Assembly (NCBI GenBank): GCA_002105175.1
Contig: MCGE01000007.1
Span: 372,001 to 436,000, forward strand
Reading direction: 5' to 3'
DNA: 64,000 bases
Origin: Absidia repens
Lineage: Eukaryota > Mucoromycota > Mucoromycetes > Mucorales > Cunninghamellaceae
In this document: positions 21,390-33,763 of the stretch, in pieces
Layout: each line of letters starts with the position of its first letter
Numbering within the stretch: position 1 is the stretch's first letter
Position numbers and translations under genes: made by a program
Notes under the pieces: generated by a model
Told to the model about the DNA's origin: nothing
Database searches by the model: none
Seen by the model: only the letters and a program-made list of their open reading frames with translations

Positions 21390-23874
21390 TTATTTCTTGG
21401 TATAAGCACCATCCATATCTATAGTCATCGAAGCACGATCTTCATAGTCAGGGGGAGTGGTAGAGGGCGAATCCAGACTAGTGTTGACGGATGAAGCTTT
21501 TGATAATTTATCCACAGACGTATGGGAAGTCGCCGCAAGATCAAATTGAGTTTGTTGTTGATTTCCATTAGCGCCACTCCATGCCACGCGATCATTTCCA
21601 GTGACATACACAGTAGGAGGCGCGAGCACAGACTTGTCGCTGGTTCCCAAATACCGTTGACGAGCAGCAGCACTATAAAAGATAAAACCGAATATATCAT
21701 CTGGGATAAGCCGGACCACCACACCAACAGGAAGGGAGAAGAGACCAACTACAATAGAAATTGCCCATGCTGTTCCATCCACTGGCGTCACTTGGAATGC
21801 CGCACCACCGAAATTTACAATAATGGCTTGCAAAAAGACACACAATGCAAAGATGAATAGGAAGAATTTGTTGGCCCAGATGTTTGTAAATACATTAAGC
21901 TTGCTATCGATACGTCGGCAACTAGAAGTTTATTAATAAAAAAAGAGAGTTACAGTTCGTTAGTAAGAGGCATTAATTGTTGTTGTTGTTGTTTTTTGAT
22001 GGGCTGAACATACTTGATTTCATTGAATATTTGACAAAAGACAAATGTGTTGAAGACAATGGTTTGCAGGATTTCGCTTTCGGCATCATAGTGTAAGATA
22101 TCGCTGTAAAGCAGGACCAAGGTGACAGTTATTTGGAAGATGGCTTGACCGATGATCATTTTCCACATCTTGAAAGTAATGAGAGGAGAAGAGCGAGGTT
22201 CAGGAGCACGATGCAATAATTCTTCGGTAGGTGGATCCGTGGCAAGAGCTAGAGCAGCAAAAGTGTCCATGATTAAGTTGACCCACAATAACTGCACGGC
22301 TGTAAGCACTGATTTTTGTTTGGAGGAGACCACAGCCGAGATAAAAGTAAGTACCACTGCTGTCACGTTCACCGTCAATTGGAATTCCAAAAACTTTTTC
22401 ACTGCATCGTTGACACACCGACCCCACATGATAGCTTTGACAATGCTTGAGAAGTTATCGTCCATAAGAATGATACTTGAAGCTTCCTATTTTTTTTTAA
22501 GAAAAAAGGAAGGAGGTCAACAAAACAAAAAAAAAAAAAAAAAAAAAATATGTGTCTTACCTTAGCGACTTCAGTTCCTGCAATACCCATTGAAAATCCG
22601 ACATCGGCCAATTTGAGAGCAGGGCCATCGTTAGTACCATCCCCTGTCACAGCAACAATGTCACCCAATTCTTGTAAGCGACCGACCAGAATTTGCTTGT
22701 CTTCAGGACTTGATCGAGCCAACACTTGAAGGCGAGGCAAAATAGCATCCATTTCTGAAGAAGGCAAATTGCGGAACACAGGACCTTCCATGACAATGCC
22801 GCCTGAAGTATATATCCCACACTGCTTGGCGATGCTTTTGGCCGTGATCATATTGTCGCCTGTCACCATTCGTACAAATACACCAGCTTGTTGACATGCC
22901 TTGACAGCTTCCTTGACACCAGGACGAAGAGGATCCTCAATACCAACAACACCGATCATAACCAATCCTTTGTCATCCACTAGATCTTCAAATGGCACTT
23001 CAATTTCTTCACCTTGTACTGGCGTAGAAGCCGAAGTCACACCGGTGTCGTCGATTCCATTTCCAGCAACATTATTAGCAGTAGAAGAAGACAAATTCGT
23101 AGGTGGCCATTGTTCAAAGTCACGATAAGCCATACCAATAGTGCGGAGACTACGAGAAGCATAGCTTTGGATGATGCGGTCCATACGATTTTGATCTTCA
23201 GCGGTCATGGCGCGTGTTGATGCAGAGGAGGTACTGTCTTTGTATTCCGATGGTTTGAGGGAGAGGATATGGCCACAATAACGCATGAGGATTTCAGAGG
23301 CACCTTTGACATGGGCTCGATAGATGACTTGATCAGGTTGAGAGGGATGGGGCATACGGACAATAGTTGCCATGGCTTTGCGGGTCGAGCTAAAGGGGTA
23401 AAGTTGTTCCACAGGGTATTTGGTGCGTAAAGTTTCATAATGCTCGGCGTCAGTATCTTGAGAAAAGGTCAATAAAGCAGTTTCGGTTTTGTTTCCCACA
23501 AAGCAGAGTTGACCATTTTCATCCTTGCCTTCGAATGCTGTAGAGTTGATAGCAATACTGTCATGCACAAGATCCAGAATAGCCTTTGGAGTTTTGTCCT
23601 TCACTTTGTCGATGTCGATCAAATCCTTGCGTGAGTCAGGTGCATCTTTTAAAAATCGCAGAGACGCCCCTAATGTACCAGCCACCACCGACATTTTGTT
23701 TTGGGTCAAAGTGCCAGTCTTGTCGGAGCAAACAGTAGTCGCATTTCCCATGGTTTCACAAGCTGCAAGGACACGGACCAAGTTGTTATCTTTTAACATT
23801 CGTTGAGTAGCATACGCCAAAGCTAAAAATATACAATACAGATTAGATTTAAATCCCTCCTCCTTGTTCGGATG

Positions 23875-23944
<70 letters not shown>

Positions 23945-25519
23945 TAATGTAACGGCAAGGGGTAATCCTTCAGGCACAGCTACCACCACAATTGTCACCA
24001 CTACAATGAGAATATTCATGACATCAGCCACAATATGAGTAGCAGAAGTAGGCATCACACCAGGAGTTTTCCAACCAACAAAATAACGAATCAAAACAGC
24101 CACAAGCATCACCAACCCAGCAGCAGAGCCCAGTTTAGCAATCATTTCAGCTAAGCCATTGAGTTTTTCTTGTAATGGAGTTGTTTGGGAGTCAGTGCGA
24201 AGAGCCATCATAGTACGTCCGTTGTAAGAATTCACACCCACACCAGTCACGAGATATGTACATACACCTTCGATAACTTTGGAGCCAGAGAGGATAAATG
24301 GATCAGGTACAGATTTGCTTTGGTTGCCAATATCTTTCTTTTCATCTTGTCCAAGGTCGTTGTTCTTGTCCTTGCCATTGTTGCTGCTGTGAAGAGCGCT
24401 GTCCTTATGTTCATTGGTGATCGTTTGAGTGACTCGATAGCAAATTTCCCAAGATTGTTTTCGTACGGCATCTGATTCACCAGTAGCAGCTGATTCATCA
24501 CATTTCAAGTTGTGTCCTTCAATAAAAATCCCATCAGCCGCAACAATATCCCCCGGTTCCAAATGGAGTATATCACCAACAAGAATATCATGGACAGAAA
24601 TTAATGCAATTGAGCCATCACGTGTTGCCTTGAAATAAAATAAATAAATAAATAAACGTCAGTATGCGTAACAGAAAACACAAAAGCAATTGTACTTACT
24701 TTGACAGATCGATCTTCCTTTTTGGCATTGAGTTTTCTAAATTGTTTTTCCTTTTGGAAATCATTGACACTTCCAACCAGGACCACAATCACCACAGCAA
24801 CAATAATAGCCACACCTTCCACCCATTTTACACCAGGTATCTTATTTCCTTGAGTATCATATTCAGGCTGAGCAATATCTTCATAAAGGCCAACCGCTAG
24901 AGATACTGCAGCTGCAATAGTCAGAAGAATCTGTAAAAAAGAGAAAATAAATAAACAATGCATAATGTAATATTTGTGTCAGATATGCTTGATTTACCAA
25001 AGTTTTATCTTTGAAAGCCATCCACATCAATTCAAAGATATTCTTAGACTTGGCCGGTGGTAAAACATTGTGACCAAAAATAGCAGCACGCGAGTCAAAG
25101 TGAGTTGTCGTTGAAGAAGCAGGCAGTTCGTTGTGTTGTATTTCTATTTTTTCATCGTCCATATTTCCATCTTCAGTATTGTGGGTATTTGATAAAACAG
25201 TGTCCAATGAAATGGCATTTTTGATATGTTCAGATTCGGGCGTAGATGATAACCCAGATTGTAATTTCGCATAAAGGCCACGTGCAACGCCTTTCAAGCC
25301 GCCAAATTGTGATAATAACGGCAAGTTTTTCGGATCCATCAGAGTTGCTAGTTGTGTTGGTGTAAAGGCAAAAGGATTGTTTTCATCTGTGTGAGGTGTC
25401 AATGGATCTATCATGGTGAGTTTGACTTGATCTTTTGCTGCCGTCGGGGTTGATATTGATGAAGAAGATGAGTTGGATTCATTGATTAATTCTTTATCGT
25501 TGTTTATCGAAGGGGACAT
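21390..25519 (-). CDS. PMC1: PMCA/PMC1-type Ca2+-transporting P-type ATPase (P2B)
   Basis: A 1234-residue pump in six exons: 25519-24998, 24930-24700, 24628-23944, 23822-22561, 22486-22014, 21921-21390. All are GT-AG and phases close. Motifs in order: TGES in CDESAATGESDA, VVAVPEGLPLAVTLGALAYA (M4), catalytic CSDKTGTLTQNKM with Asp513, MVTGDN, VTGDGTNDGPALKLADVGFSMG, MDDNFSSIVKAIMWGR (M5), VNLIMDTFAALALATDPP (M6) and NEINCRRIDSKLNVF across the last intron. The NCRRID and long N-terminus favour the P2B class over SERCA. Fungal Pmc1 proteins load Ca2+ into vacuoles and are induced by calcineurin; that role, and any interplay with the calmodulin at 15889, is inference. The C-terminus is short and Ser/Thr-rich with no clear calmodulin-binding helix. 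Intron 3 (23943-23823) begins GTA followed by an A65 run. Confidence 0.95.
23877..23941. repeat. 65-base poly-T (poly-A on coding strand) inside Ca2+-ATPase intron
   Basis: An uninterrupted 65-base T run on the plus strand, i.e. A65 on the coding strand, beginning directly after the GT of the donor in the third intron of the Ca2+-ATPase gene. It is the longest homopolymer in the window. Length may be assembly-dependent. Confidence 0.9.
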
Positions 25520-26586
25520 GATAAAAATATTTCATAAGTGTTTTGTAATCAAATATATAAATAAATAAGAAGTGGACAGAATAATAAAAAAATTTAAAAT
25601 AAAAAAGTGGAAAGAAAGTGAAAGAAAAGTGAATTATATTTATATCACCCGAAAAAAATTAAAATTCCCTTTTACCACTTTTTTACATGGCGGAGGTTGA
25701 ATATATCAGTCGAAGCTTCTCAAATTTCTGTTGCCAGATGTCTTTATAACAACTACGCTTGAATTTAATTCATCCAATCACATTCCTTAAATTACTAAAC
25801 CCAGTGAAAAAAAAGAAGGTCAGGAAAATAATCCTAACCAAGTATTTCTAAGCTCGAGGAAATGATCATCCATTACCCTCTGTCAATAAACATCAACAAT
25901 GAACCAACATAAAACTTGATCCGTCATTTAGAATCAACAAATAGCTCTCCCTGGTGATATGTCATTTCATGATAACATGCTCCTTCACATAACAACTTTT
26001 TTTTCCGTCTTTCTGTTGACCACAAAACCATACTATTATTCCGCCCCAGCATTTACCACTTCTTGTGTATTTGTCGATCGGTTAGGTTTCAGTCTCATAA
26101 TAAAAAAAAAAATGATACAAATTCAACTCACACAATACCCGCTCACTCTTGATTCATTTTAGACAGGAATAAAAAAGAAGTTCCCGTCGATCTTTTTGCT
26201 GAGATGATAAAAAAAAAGTCAACCAGTGGGACAAAATGTCCTTCAATGGCTTCCATTGTATCTTTCTATAGCCTTTTCCAAAAACATCATATAGATTCCT
26301 TTTATATCCCATTCACTTCATCACCACCCTAAATCATAAAAAAAAAGGGCCGACCCGTCAGTTCACCCATAACCTTCCTGTCATTCTGAATCTTTGTTTC
26401 AAATCCACGACAACCCAGCCCAACCCAATCCACCACATTGTCACCATGATCATCATCAAACATTGTAGAAACCCCATAAAAATAAAAATAGACGTCAGCA
26501 TCTTGGCATTCATCATCAGCATAAAAAAAAAGTTTCTAAACAAGAATCAAAGGAAATCCAATAGTTCTTTTCGATTTTATTATTCA
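25520..26586. other. Intergenic spacer
   Basis: A 1.07 kb spacer between the Ca2+-ATPase start and the SNF2 stop, both on the minus strand. It includes the Ca2+-ATPase promoter (A/T-rich, with TATATAAATAAATAAG-like sequence near 25551-25567) and the SNF2 3' UTR. The open frames at 25959-26162 and 26358-26543 have no coding character. Nothing else is seen. Confidence 0.5.
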
Positions 26587-29500
26587 TCAAAGGTCAAAAA
26601 ATGATAATAATTCTTGAGTAGTAAGATTGCTATTGCTAGTCATATGATCACCCAGTGCCCCCTTTGCAATCCTCGCCTAACATGCCACATAACATGCCAC
26701 AAAAACAAAAACAAAAATGCGTGAGTTATCAGTACCACTTTGACAGTCTTTCTCTTTCTTTCTTATTTTCGCTTCCTTACCTTGTGTTGTTGCAGTTTGA
26801 TAATCTTTTGCTCAACAGTTCGATCAATCAATAAGCGAGTAACATGAACCGGCAGTTTTTGTCCTATTCGGTGGACTCTATCGATGGCTTGATCTAAAAA
26901 AGGCGAATCAACCGATATTTGGATTTTAGAGTTTTTTCAGGTAAAAAAAATATCCATCAAGAGAGAGGAAATATACTTTTTTTTTTTTTTTTTTTGCTTT
27001 TTCTGTGTGTATTTCTTTTTAGAATGTTCGTTACCTTCTACAGCCGGATTCCACCACACATCCATAAGTATAACACGATTAGCAGCAGTAAGGTTCAATC
27101 TATGAATTCACAAAAGGATGCTTGTTAGCTGACAGTCATTTTTTGTCGGTCACTGAATTTCGCTGTTGGCACCAGCACTTACCCGAGTGATCCACATTTC
27201 AAGGAAATCAACATTACTCGACAGTCCGAATCCGACCTAAGCACCTGGAGACTTTTTTCTCTTGCCTGATTCGACATGGATCCATCATCTAGATTGAATA
27301 AATAAAATGAAATCAGAAACATGGATAATGATGACATGAGTTCATAGTGCATATATCTTGTGTTCCAACTTACATCGGCAAAACTTGAACCCGTTTTCTT
27401 GCAAAGGTTCTTCCATCAAATCCAACATAGAGGTAAACTGAGAGAATATAATCGTTTTGTCATCAGGGTAATGTTGTCTCGTATTCTGCAAGATATCCAG
27501 CATTTTGTTGATTTTGGTCGATGAGGTTGCTGTGGTTGCGCTTGTCGGAGCTACCATTGTTGCATATCGTTTAATTTGATTGGCACAGCTGACACAATAT
27601 GGAGGCACGTTACTATTGTTAGCATCTTCAGTATTAAAGAGAACCACAGGCCTAGAAAGAAAAAAAAAAGTTGAGGTAGTGTGCATGCATGGTTTTACCC
27701 TTAGATCTTTTACCTTCCACAGAGTTCACATGATTGCTTCGATGAGCTTTTATCAAATACCGATTGACCAACTTGACCTACACCAGACCATCCAAGATCA
27801 GCCGCCATTTGAGCCATTACCATTCGCTGCATAGCCGCTTCGCTAGATTCCCTTTTTGCTGCTTGTTGTTGTGCTAATGAATTTTCTGATGCCAATGCCA
27901 GTATATCTTCATCACTAGATAACGATCGTAAAACCAGTTGAGGGTGATTGCAAGCTATAGTACATACAAGATAATAAATGTTTTGATTTAGTTTCTTTTT
28001 TTTGGGGGGGGATATGAAGACGAGTTCCTTTTTTTTCGTACCTTGCCGCAACCGTAACACCAAACAAATCATGTTCATGTAATTCCCAGTGCTCTTTCCT
28101 GCTTTAACCAGTTTTTCAACCGCTGCGGATGTCTTCTTGGTCAATACATCATAGAGAGCCCTTTCATTTTCAGTAAATTCCAATATCACGTCATGCTTTT
28201 CCCTGGGAGGTAGACCGAGTACCAATGTACTTGAGAGAGATGATGATTCAGTAGGTGTTGAAAAGCCAGAAGTAGTCGGAGTTGTTGTAGTTGATGATAA
28301 TGATGAAGATTGTTGAGGTGGAGGGTCGGTAGAAGATGCAGGAGTAACTGTGCCCGCAGAAGCAGTAGTAACACCAGACGGGGAGCTTAAAATTTGTTTC
28401 GTTCGTCGTAGCATGATAGCCATGAGTAATGCTTTCAGTCGTTCCAGTGCAACATCTACTTTTCCCATTTGCATAGGCCCAGAAATCGTCCGCCGGAATG
28501 TTGCCATGTCGCTAAAAGATGGAATACGTAAAAACCGCAGCAAGCTATAGAGTTCATCCACCCGATTTTGGATTGGCGTTCCAGTCAAGCACCATCGTTT
28601 GTTAGATATCAATTTGCTGCATGCAGTGGATGACCTTGTCACATGATTCTTGATCTGTTGTGCTTCATCTAAAAATAATAAAATGAATGAGAGGAATGTT
28701 ATGTAATGCACGTCGGGTCTTGACTTTCTTGAAACTTACCCAAAACCACCCGGTGCCAACTGACTTGAAAAAGAGGTCCGTCACTTTGAACTGGGACTGG
28801 TTTCACACCGTCGTCTTGAGGTTGGCCATTACCGTTGGGTGAGGGTACTCGACTACTAGCAGCACTGGTATCGCTTTCAAATATCCCACTGCCACTACCC
28901 ATGTCTTCGTCCATTAGTTCTAGTGGTGTTGAACCTTCGTCACCAGTTGTTGATTGCTGTTGCTGTCTTTGTCTACGTCTTCCGCGTTTCTTCCCAGCGC
29001 CTGAAGTTGCTGCCAAGTCAGATGCCACTATCTGGTAAGTCGTCACCACCACATCATAATCGTCAAAATCCTTCGAATCCTTGGTGCGGTCGCTACCATG
29101 ATGAATCAGTAGTTTAATGCTTCCAGGTGTCGTTTTCGTGTCAAATTCAGAAGCCCATTGTTGAATCAATGCAAGAGGTGCAACAATCAGTGTTTTTTGC
29201 CGCTTATTGGTAACATCTAGAGTACTTGATACCAATCCAATTGTTTGTATTGTCTTTCCTAGGCCCATCTAAATGGGGAGATAAAAACATATATAAATAA
29301 ATGACGCTCGAGTATCACCCCTTTTTCTTTGGTTCCTTTTGTACTTACATCCTACAAGTAATAACATTCGCAAAGTAAAAGTAATAAACATTTAAACATA
29401 AACGTTGAGCGTTGATTGAGTCACATATTCAATTTAAACGTGATAAAATAATAATGATAACTTACGTCTGCCAAGATACCACCGGAGCTATATTCATTGT

Positions 29501-30979
29501 CTTCCCTGTCCTTCATCCATCGGATACCTTCTACTTGATGTGGTAATAGTGTGATTGTCAAGCCTTCCATATGCAAATCTTCTTCTGTGAGCCCGCGTTG
29601 CTTCAATTGATCGCTATCGGTGCTAGCTTCCGAAGAACCACCCCTTGATGTAGTACTATTCGGTCGTCGGATGGATGCAGGTATATTATCCAGGAGTTGA
29701 GCAATCCCACGCTTGGTTTGTTCTGAGTAAGCATTTGAGTTATCTGCAGGTGGTGTTGATATAGTTGATGATGCTGTGGCGAATGGTAAGGTTCTATAAG
29801 AAGAGGATCCACAACCATCCTTCATATGCAAGTTCTGTGACGAAGAATAAGACAAGGAGGTCGATTGCGATGATGACATGGTAGATGTAATGAATTGTTT
29901 GCTGAATTTTGGATTGTTGTATCGGCAAGTTGGGTTGAAGAAGGGCGGATCTTGTAGGTCCAGTTTCCGACTAGAAAGGTATTGGCAGAGGATATGATAT
30001 ACGTTTGACCGACAGTAAAGAATGATATATAACGGCGTGCGAGTCGGGTTGGCTTTGCTCCTAGGGATCACCGTATCCCACCAGACCAAATGTTTTGCCG
30101 CCATAGGTCCAAGTATGCTTGTATCATCAAATGGCACCCATCCATACTATATTAATTAAAATAAAAATAAAACGATTAGTATTTCCCTTTTCTATTTGAT
30201 ACTTAATCACTCCATGACTACTTACGAATTTCCTTGGATCCTTCTTGCTTGATATGGTAAAGGCTAGCGCATGTGGTGAAGTCGACACATACACAAAAAA
30301 AAAAAAAAAAAAAAAAAAAAAAGCGGTAAGATCATTAGATATATGCATATTTTTCATACTTCACTTCATCTACTTGCTTCTCTGATAACCCCCCTTTTTT
30401 TTTATTAACTTACAATAGTTATTTTGTCGTAATCCTTCCAGTTGCATCAATACAGGTTCAAACAAATCATCCTTGGTCAAGAATAAAGGGTCCTTCGTCA
30501 CTACGTCGGATTTAATCATGCCGAGACAAATATTTCGATTGGTCATCTCTTCATCAATAATAAGGTCATCGTCGTCGTCGTCATCATCATCAACATTAAT
30601 AGCGGTGTTGTCGGCAGGTGGTACGTTAGCATTGCTTCTTCCATTGTCGTTGTCAAAAAGTGGTCTTCTTTGTTGTCCTGGGTTGAGATGTTCCACCGCA
30701 GATGACTGTGTAACTCTGCTAATAGGTTCCTGATGATGCTGGCGATAATGGGTATGAGAAGATGGGAGTGAAATGGAGGAAGATGGTGGTAAGGATGATA
30801 CTGAATTGATTCCGTTGCTATGATGATATCTAGTTGGCGGGGGCTTGTAAATGGAAGAGGGTGGTAGACGATGGTACGGATTTTGATAAGCAAAGCCATT
30901 GTGCTGATGAGTGGTAAACGGTGACCTTGGGTAGGGACGATGTAACGTACTATATCCAGAATGAGGTTGAATTAAATTT

Positions 30980-31038
<59 letters not shown>

Positions 31039-31588
31039 ATGACTATGTGTTGAAGGTGTTTCTTCAAGAGTCAATTCTACCATGGACCTCATAGGAGAAT
31101 GATCACGCGACTGGACTTGACGGGGTTCCGTATGTGTTGGTGTTGACGTTAAGGAGCGAAGGCCTGTCATGGATTGTGATCGGAAAAGTTGGTGAGGATG
31201 CCATTGTGGTACAGTGTTTGTTGAAGTGTCTAGATTGTGGCTGTTGCTTGATGCTGGTGACGGACCATTGACTTCAGTTGACAATGTGCCATGGCCGTTC
31301 TACACAATGAATAAAGCTATACTAGTTAGTTCTTGACCTTTGCCGATCTCTTCCTAATCCTTTTACCTGATTTGCTGGTGACCATAATGATATGTCTTGC
31401 TGCTGTGGTGTATGGGGTATCATAAATGGAAATTCAGAAGATCGAGATTGAGTTCTTCGTCGTTTGGATTCGTTTTCTTGATGAGATGAAGGTATTGGAG
31501 CAGCACCATTGTCCATAACTGATGGGTTCCAAATAGTAGACGTGGTCGGATTGAAGGTGGAAGTGAAGCGATCGTCTTCTTGATTCAT
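26587..31588 (-). CDS. SNF2-family helicase with inter-lobe zinc motif
   Basis: A 1292-residue SNF2 ATPase in 13 exons: 31588-31367, 31299-30414, 30263-30226, 30146-29466, 29351-29349, 29268-28740, 28668-28042, 27954-27714, 27651-27374, 27288-27183, 27099-27035, 26893-26781, 26676-26587. The fifth exon is three bases (GAT). Domains: a Ser/Gln-rich N-terminus with polyQ20, a conserved block [15 protein letters not shown]...[11 protein letters not shown], then the ATPase: [64 protein letters not shown], then CELCG...[53 protein letters not shown]. The order puts a zinc motif between the two helicase lobes, as in the Rad5/Rad16/HLTF/Uls1 group, but a full RING is not present. Nuclear remodelling or DNA-repair role is inference. 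Confidence 0.93.
29349..29351 (-). other. Three-base microexon (GAT) of the SNF2 gene
   Basis: On the minus strand the bases read TTACTTGTAG|GAT|GTAAGTAC: a good acceptor, a single Asp codon, then a consensus donor. The flanking introns are 114 and 80 bases. Including it gives ILADDMGLGKT; skipping it gives ILADMGLGKT, which lacks the acidic residue nearly all SNF2 proteins keep. Reading phase is preserved either way, so skipping would be a one-residue deletion in the ATP site. Confidence 0.8.
30974..31037. repeat. Trinucleotide repeat encoding polyglutamine in SNF2 protein
   Basis: About 20 tandem GTT/GCT-type triplets on the plus strand (CAA/CAG on coding strand) give a run of about 20 Gln in the N-terminal region of the helicase. 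Coding microsatellites like this commonly vary in length. Confidence 0.85.
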
Positions 31589-32058
31589 GTATATGGTTTC
31601 AAAGGTAGAGTTGTAAAAAAAAAATATTATCGTTTGTCGATTCCCACTGAAGTATACCCTGGTCGTTTTCCTCTAAAAAAAGTAGCAGCAAGCCTCTTTA
31701 TATATATTGATAATAAATATAATAATAGTAATAAAAATACGAAAGAAAGAAAAAAAGAAATTGAAGGAGGGACGACCTTTCCTTTTTTTTCATTTTTTCT
31801 TGTCACGTTATGAATCACGTGTGGCAACTTTCATCTTCGACCAGTAAAACTCTTTTGGAGATGGAGAATACGCAAAAAAAAATAACCCTAGCACCGGAGG
31901 TTGAATTACCTTATCTGTTTGAACTTTGACAACGCAGCATTGCCTATTTTAATGTTGATGCACCATGGCACAGTTAACTGTCGCAGTCGCAAGAACACTT
32001 ATTATTTAATATAAGAGAGTGACTTTCATCATTTTTCCTCCTGAAATATTTCACCATC
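31589..32058. other. Divergent promoter, SNF2 gene and small unknown gene
   Basis: A 470-base spacer between a minus-strand and a plus-strand gene. It includes an A-rich tract, TTTAATATAAGAGAG near 32005-32019 about 45 bases before the ATG at 32059, and ATCACGTGTGG at 31813-31823, which contains CACGTG. No further gene is seen. Confidence 0.5.
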
Positions 32059-32754
32059 ATGCTTGAGCCTATTATTGGTTATAGCGAATTTGTCTCCCCT
32101 GCGGACGACAAAGCTAAGGACATTCTTTACCATGTAGAATGGCTGACCGACGAACAATCGTTCCCTTCTCTTTCACCTTCACCGTTCATCAAGAACAAAA
32201 ATTCAAGTATCATGGACTGGCAATTTATTGAAGAAAAAGAAGTCGATCAACTACCTGGTATAACGATATCTTCGATTGAGAGCCCGGATGGACTAGCTGA
32301 GTTCTGGGAATATGTTCAACACACTGGCCAAAATGGATCATTTGTCGAATTGGCTACTAATGCTCAATATCAATTGGCTGGAACCGATCCAATATATCCT
32401 TTCTCGCCCATTCATCCTCATTCTGCCTATATTACTCGGAAAGCCAAAACTACCATAGCTAACATAGACATGCAAGACGAGGATGATTACTACCACCTTT
32501 ATGAAAATCGCAAATCACACGGATCACATAGCTATTTTGGTAACAAGAATTATTTTAACAGGAAGAAAATTATTGCCTACTCTGAATTCTGGGACTATTG
32601 GGGTTGTGGTAAGCCGGAAATCAACGATAGGTATCTACATCAATGTGTCGCTTTCCAAAGTCATGCTAAATATTATAAACCACCTGGACCAAGAAATGCA
32701 AACAAAAACAAAAAGGACCGTAATCTGAAGCCTCAAAACAGGTTAGAATTATAG
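32059..32754 (+). CDS. Hypothetical protein
   Basis: A single-exon 231-residue protein that I do not recognise. It is acidic in the first half with Trp/Pro/Ser segments (EWLTDEQSFPSLSPS; IMDWQFIEEKEVDQLPG) and Tyr-rich with Asp/Glu runs in the middle (MQDEDDYYHLYENRK). The C-terminus is Lys/Asn-rich and basic (NANKNKKDRNLK). There is no signal peptide, membrane segment or known catalytic motif, and Cys residues are few (WGCGKPE and QCVAF). The reading frame begins right after a T/C-rich leader, and the A/T-poor codon composition relative to the flanks supports coding. It is divergent from the SNF2 gene across a 470-base promoter region and runs towards the peroxisomal hydratase gene. Confidence is moderate because there is no family support. 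Confidence 0.55.
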   Translation: MLEPIIGYSEFVSPADDKAKDILYHVEWLTDEQSFPSLSPSPFIKNKNSSIMDWQFIEEKEVDQLPGITISSIESPDGLAEFWEYVQHTGQNGSFVELATNAQYQLAGTDPIYPFSPIHPHSAYITRKAKTTIANIDMQDEDDYYHLYENRKSHGSHSYFGNKNYFNRKKIIAYSEFWDYWGCGKPEINDRYLHQCVAFQSHAKYYKPPGPRNANKNKKDRNLKPQNRLEL

Positions 32755-32922
32755 ATATTTTATTTCAACCATGCCTGATACATACTCCATCGTCATCATC
32801 ATCATCATAGTCAAATGCATTCATAAATAAATAAAATGTGGTAGAAATAAACATTTTGATTTTATTGATCTGTCATATAATAAATATATACTATCAAAAA
32901 ATAAGTATACTACAAACACTAT

Positions 32923-33723
32923 CTACAACTTTGAAGAGGGGGAGTCCTTATAAAGCACGGCATAGCCGTTGTTGACAACTACTACATCGCGTTCCTTGAC
33001 CTTTGCCACAAAGATAACACCTTGAGTCTTGGGGTCCTTGGTATCAACTTTCCACATGTATGTTTCGATCGTTTCACCGGGGAATACAGGAGAAGCAAAG
33101 CGAGCTTCAATAGATTTGAATCTGGTAGCATCATTATTGGCGAGAGCTTTGATGATACCATGAGCACAACCACCATAAGTTGAAAGTCCATGCAAAATTG
33201 GCTTGGGGAAACCGATCTTTGGTGCCAAATCCACATCAGCGTGCAAAGGATTGTAGTCGCCAGACAATCGATATAACAAGGCTTGTTTGGTAGTGGTGGC
33301 AAATACGTCTACGGCATCAGGATTGCGTTTGGGAGGAACGTAAGATACAGCCTTAGGACCTTTAGGACCCTATTGAAAAAAACAGTTTCAGTAAAATCAT
33401 GCCACCCACATTTCATTCTATCACCCACTCGTAGCCTGTCCCTTTCCCCCTTCTCCCCTCGAATTATGCTTACATTCCATCCACCATAACCGCGAACAAA
33501 GGATTTGCTCACCAAACTGCAATAATGCTTCTTGTCTTGTTCACCATATAAATCAACTGTAGTTTCAATCACCATACCAGATCCCTTATCAAACACACCA
33601 GTACATGTTTTTTCTGCAATGAAGGAGCCACCGTTAATAGGCCAGGGATTGATGACATCTAAAGTTTGTTCGCCGTGCACAATCTTATTGGGGTCATAAG
33701 GAGGCATACCTAGTAACAGAAGA

Positions 33724-33763
<40 letters not shown>

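Noticed and set aside
21950..22020. Poly-Gln run (KKQQQQQLMPLTNEL) at the end of a Ca2+-ATPase exon
   Set aside because: It is intron sequence. The GTATGT at 22013 joins NEI to NCRRID in the next exon, matching the pump family; the Gln run is read-through of the intron.
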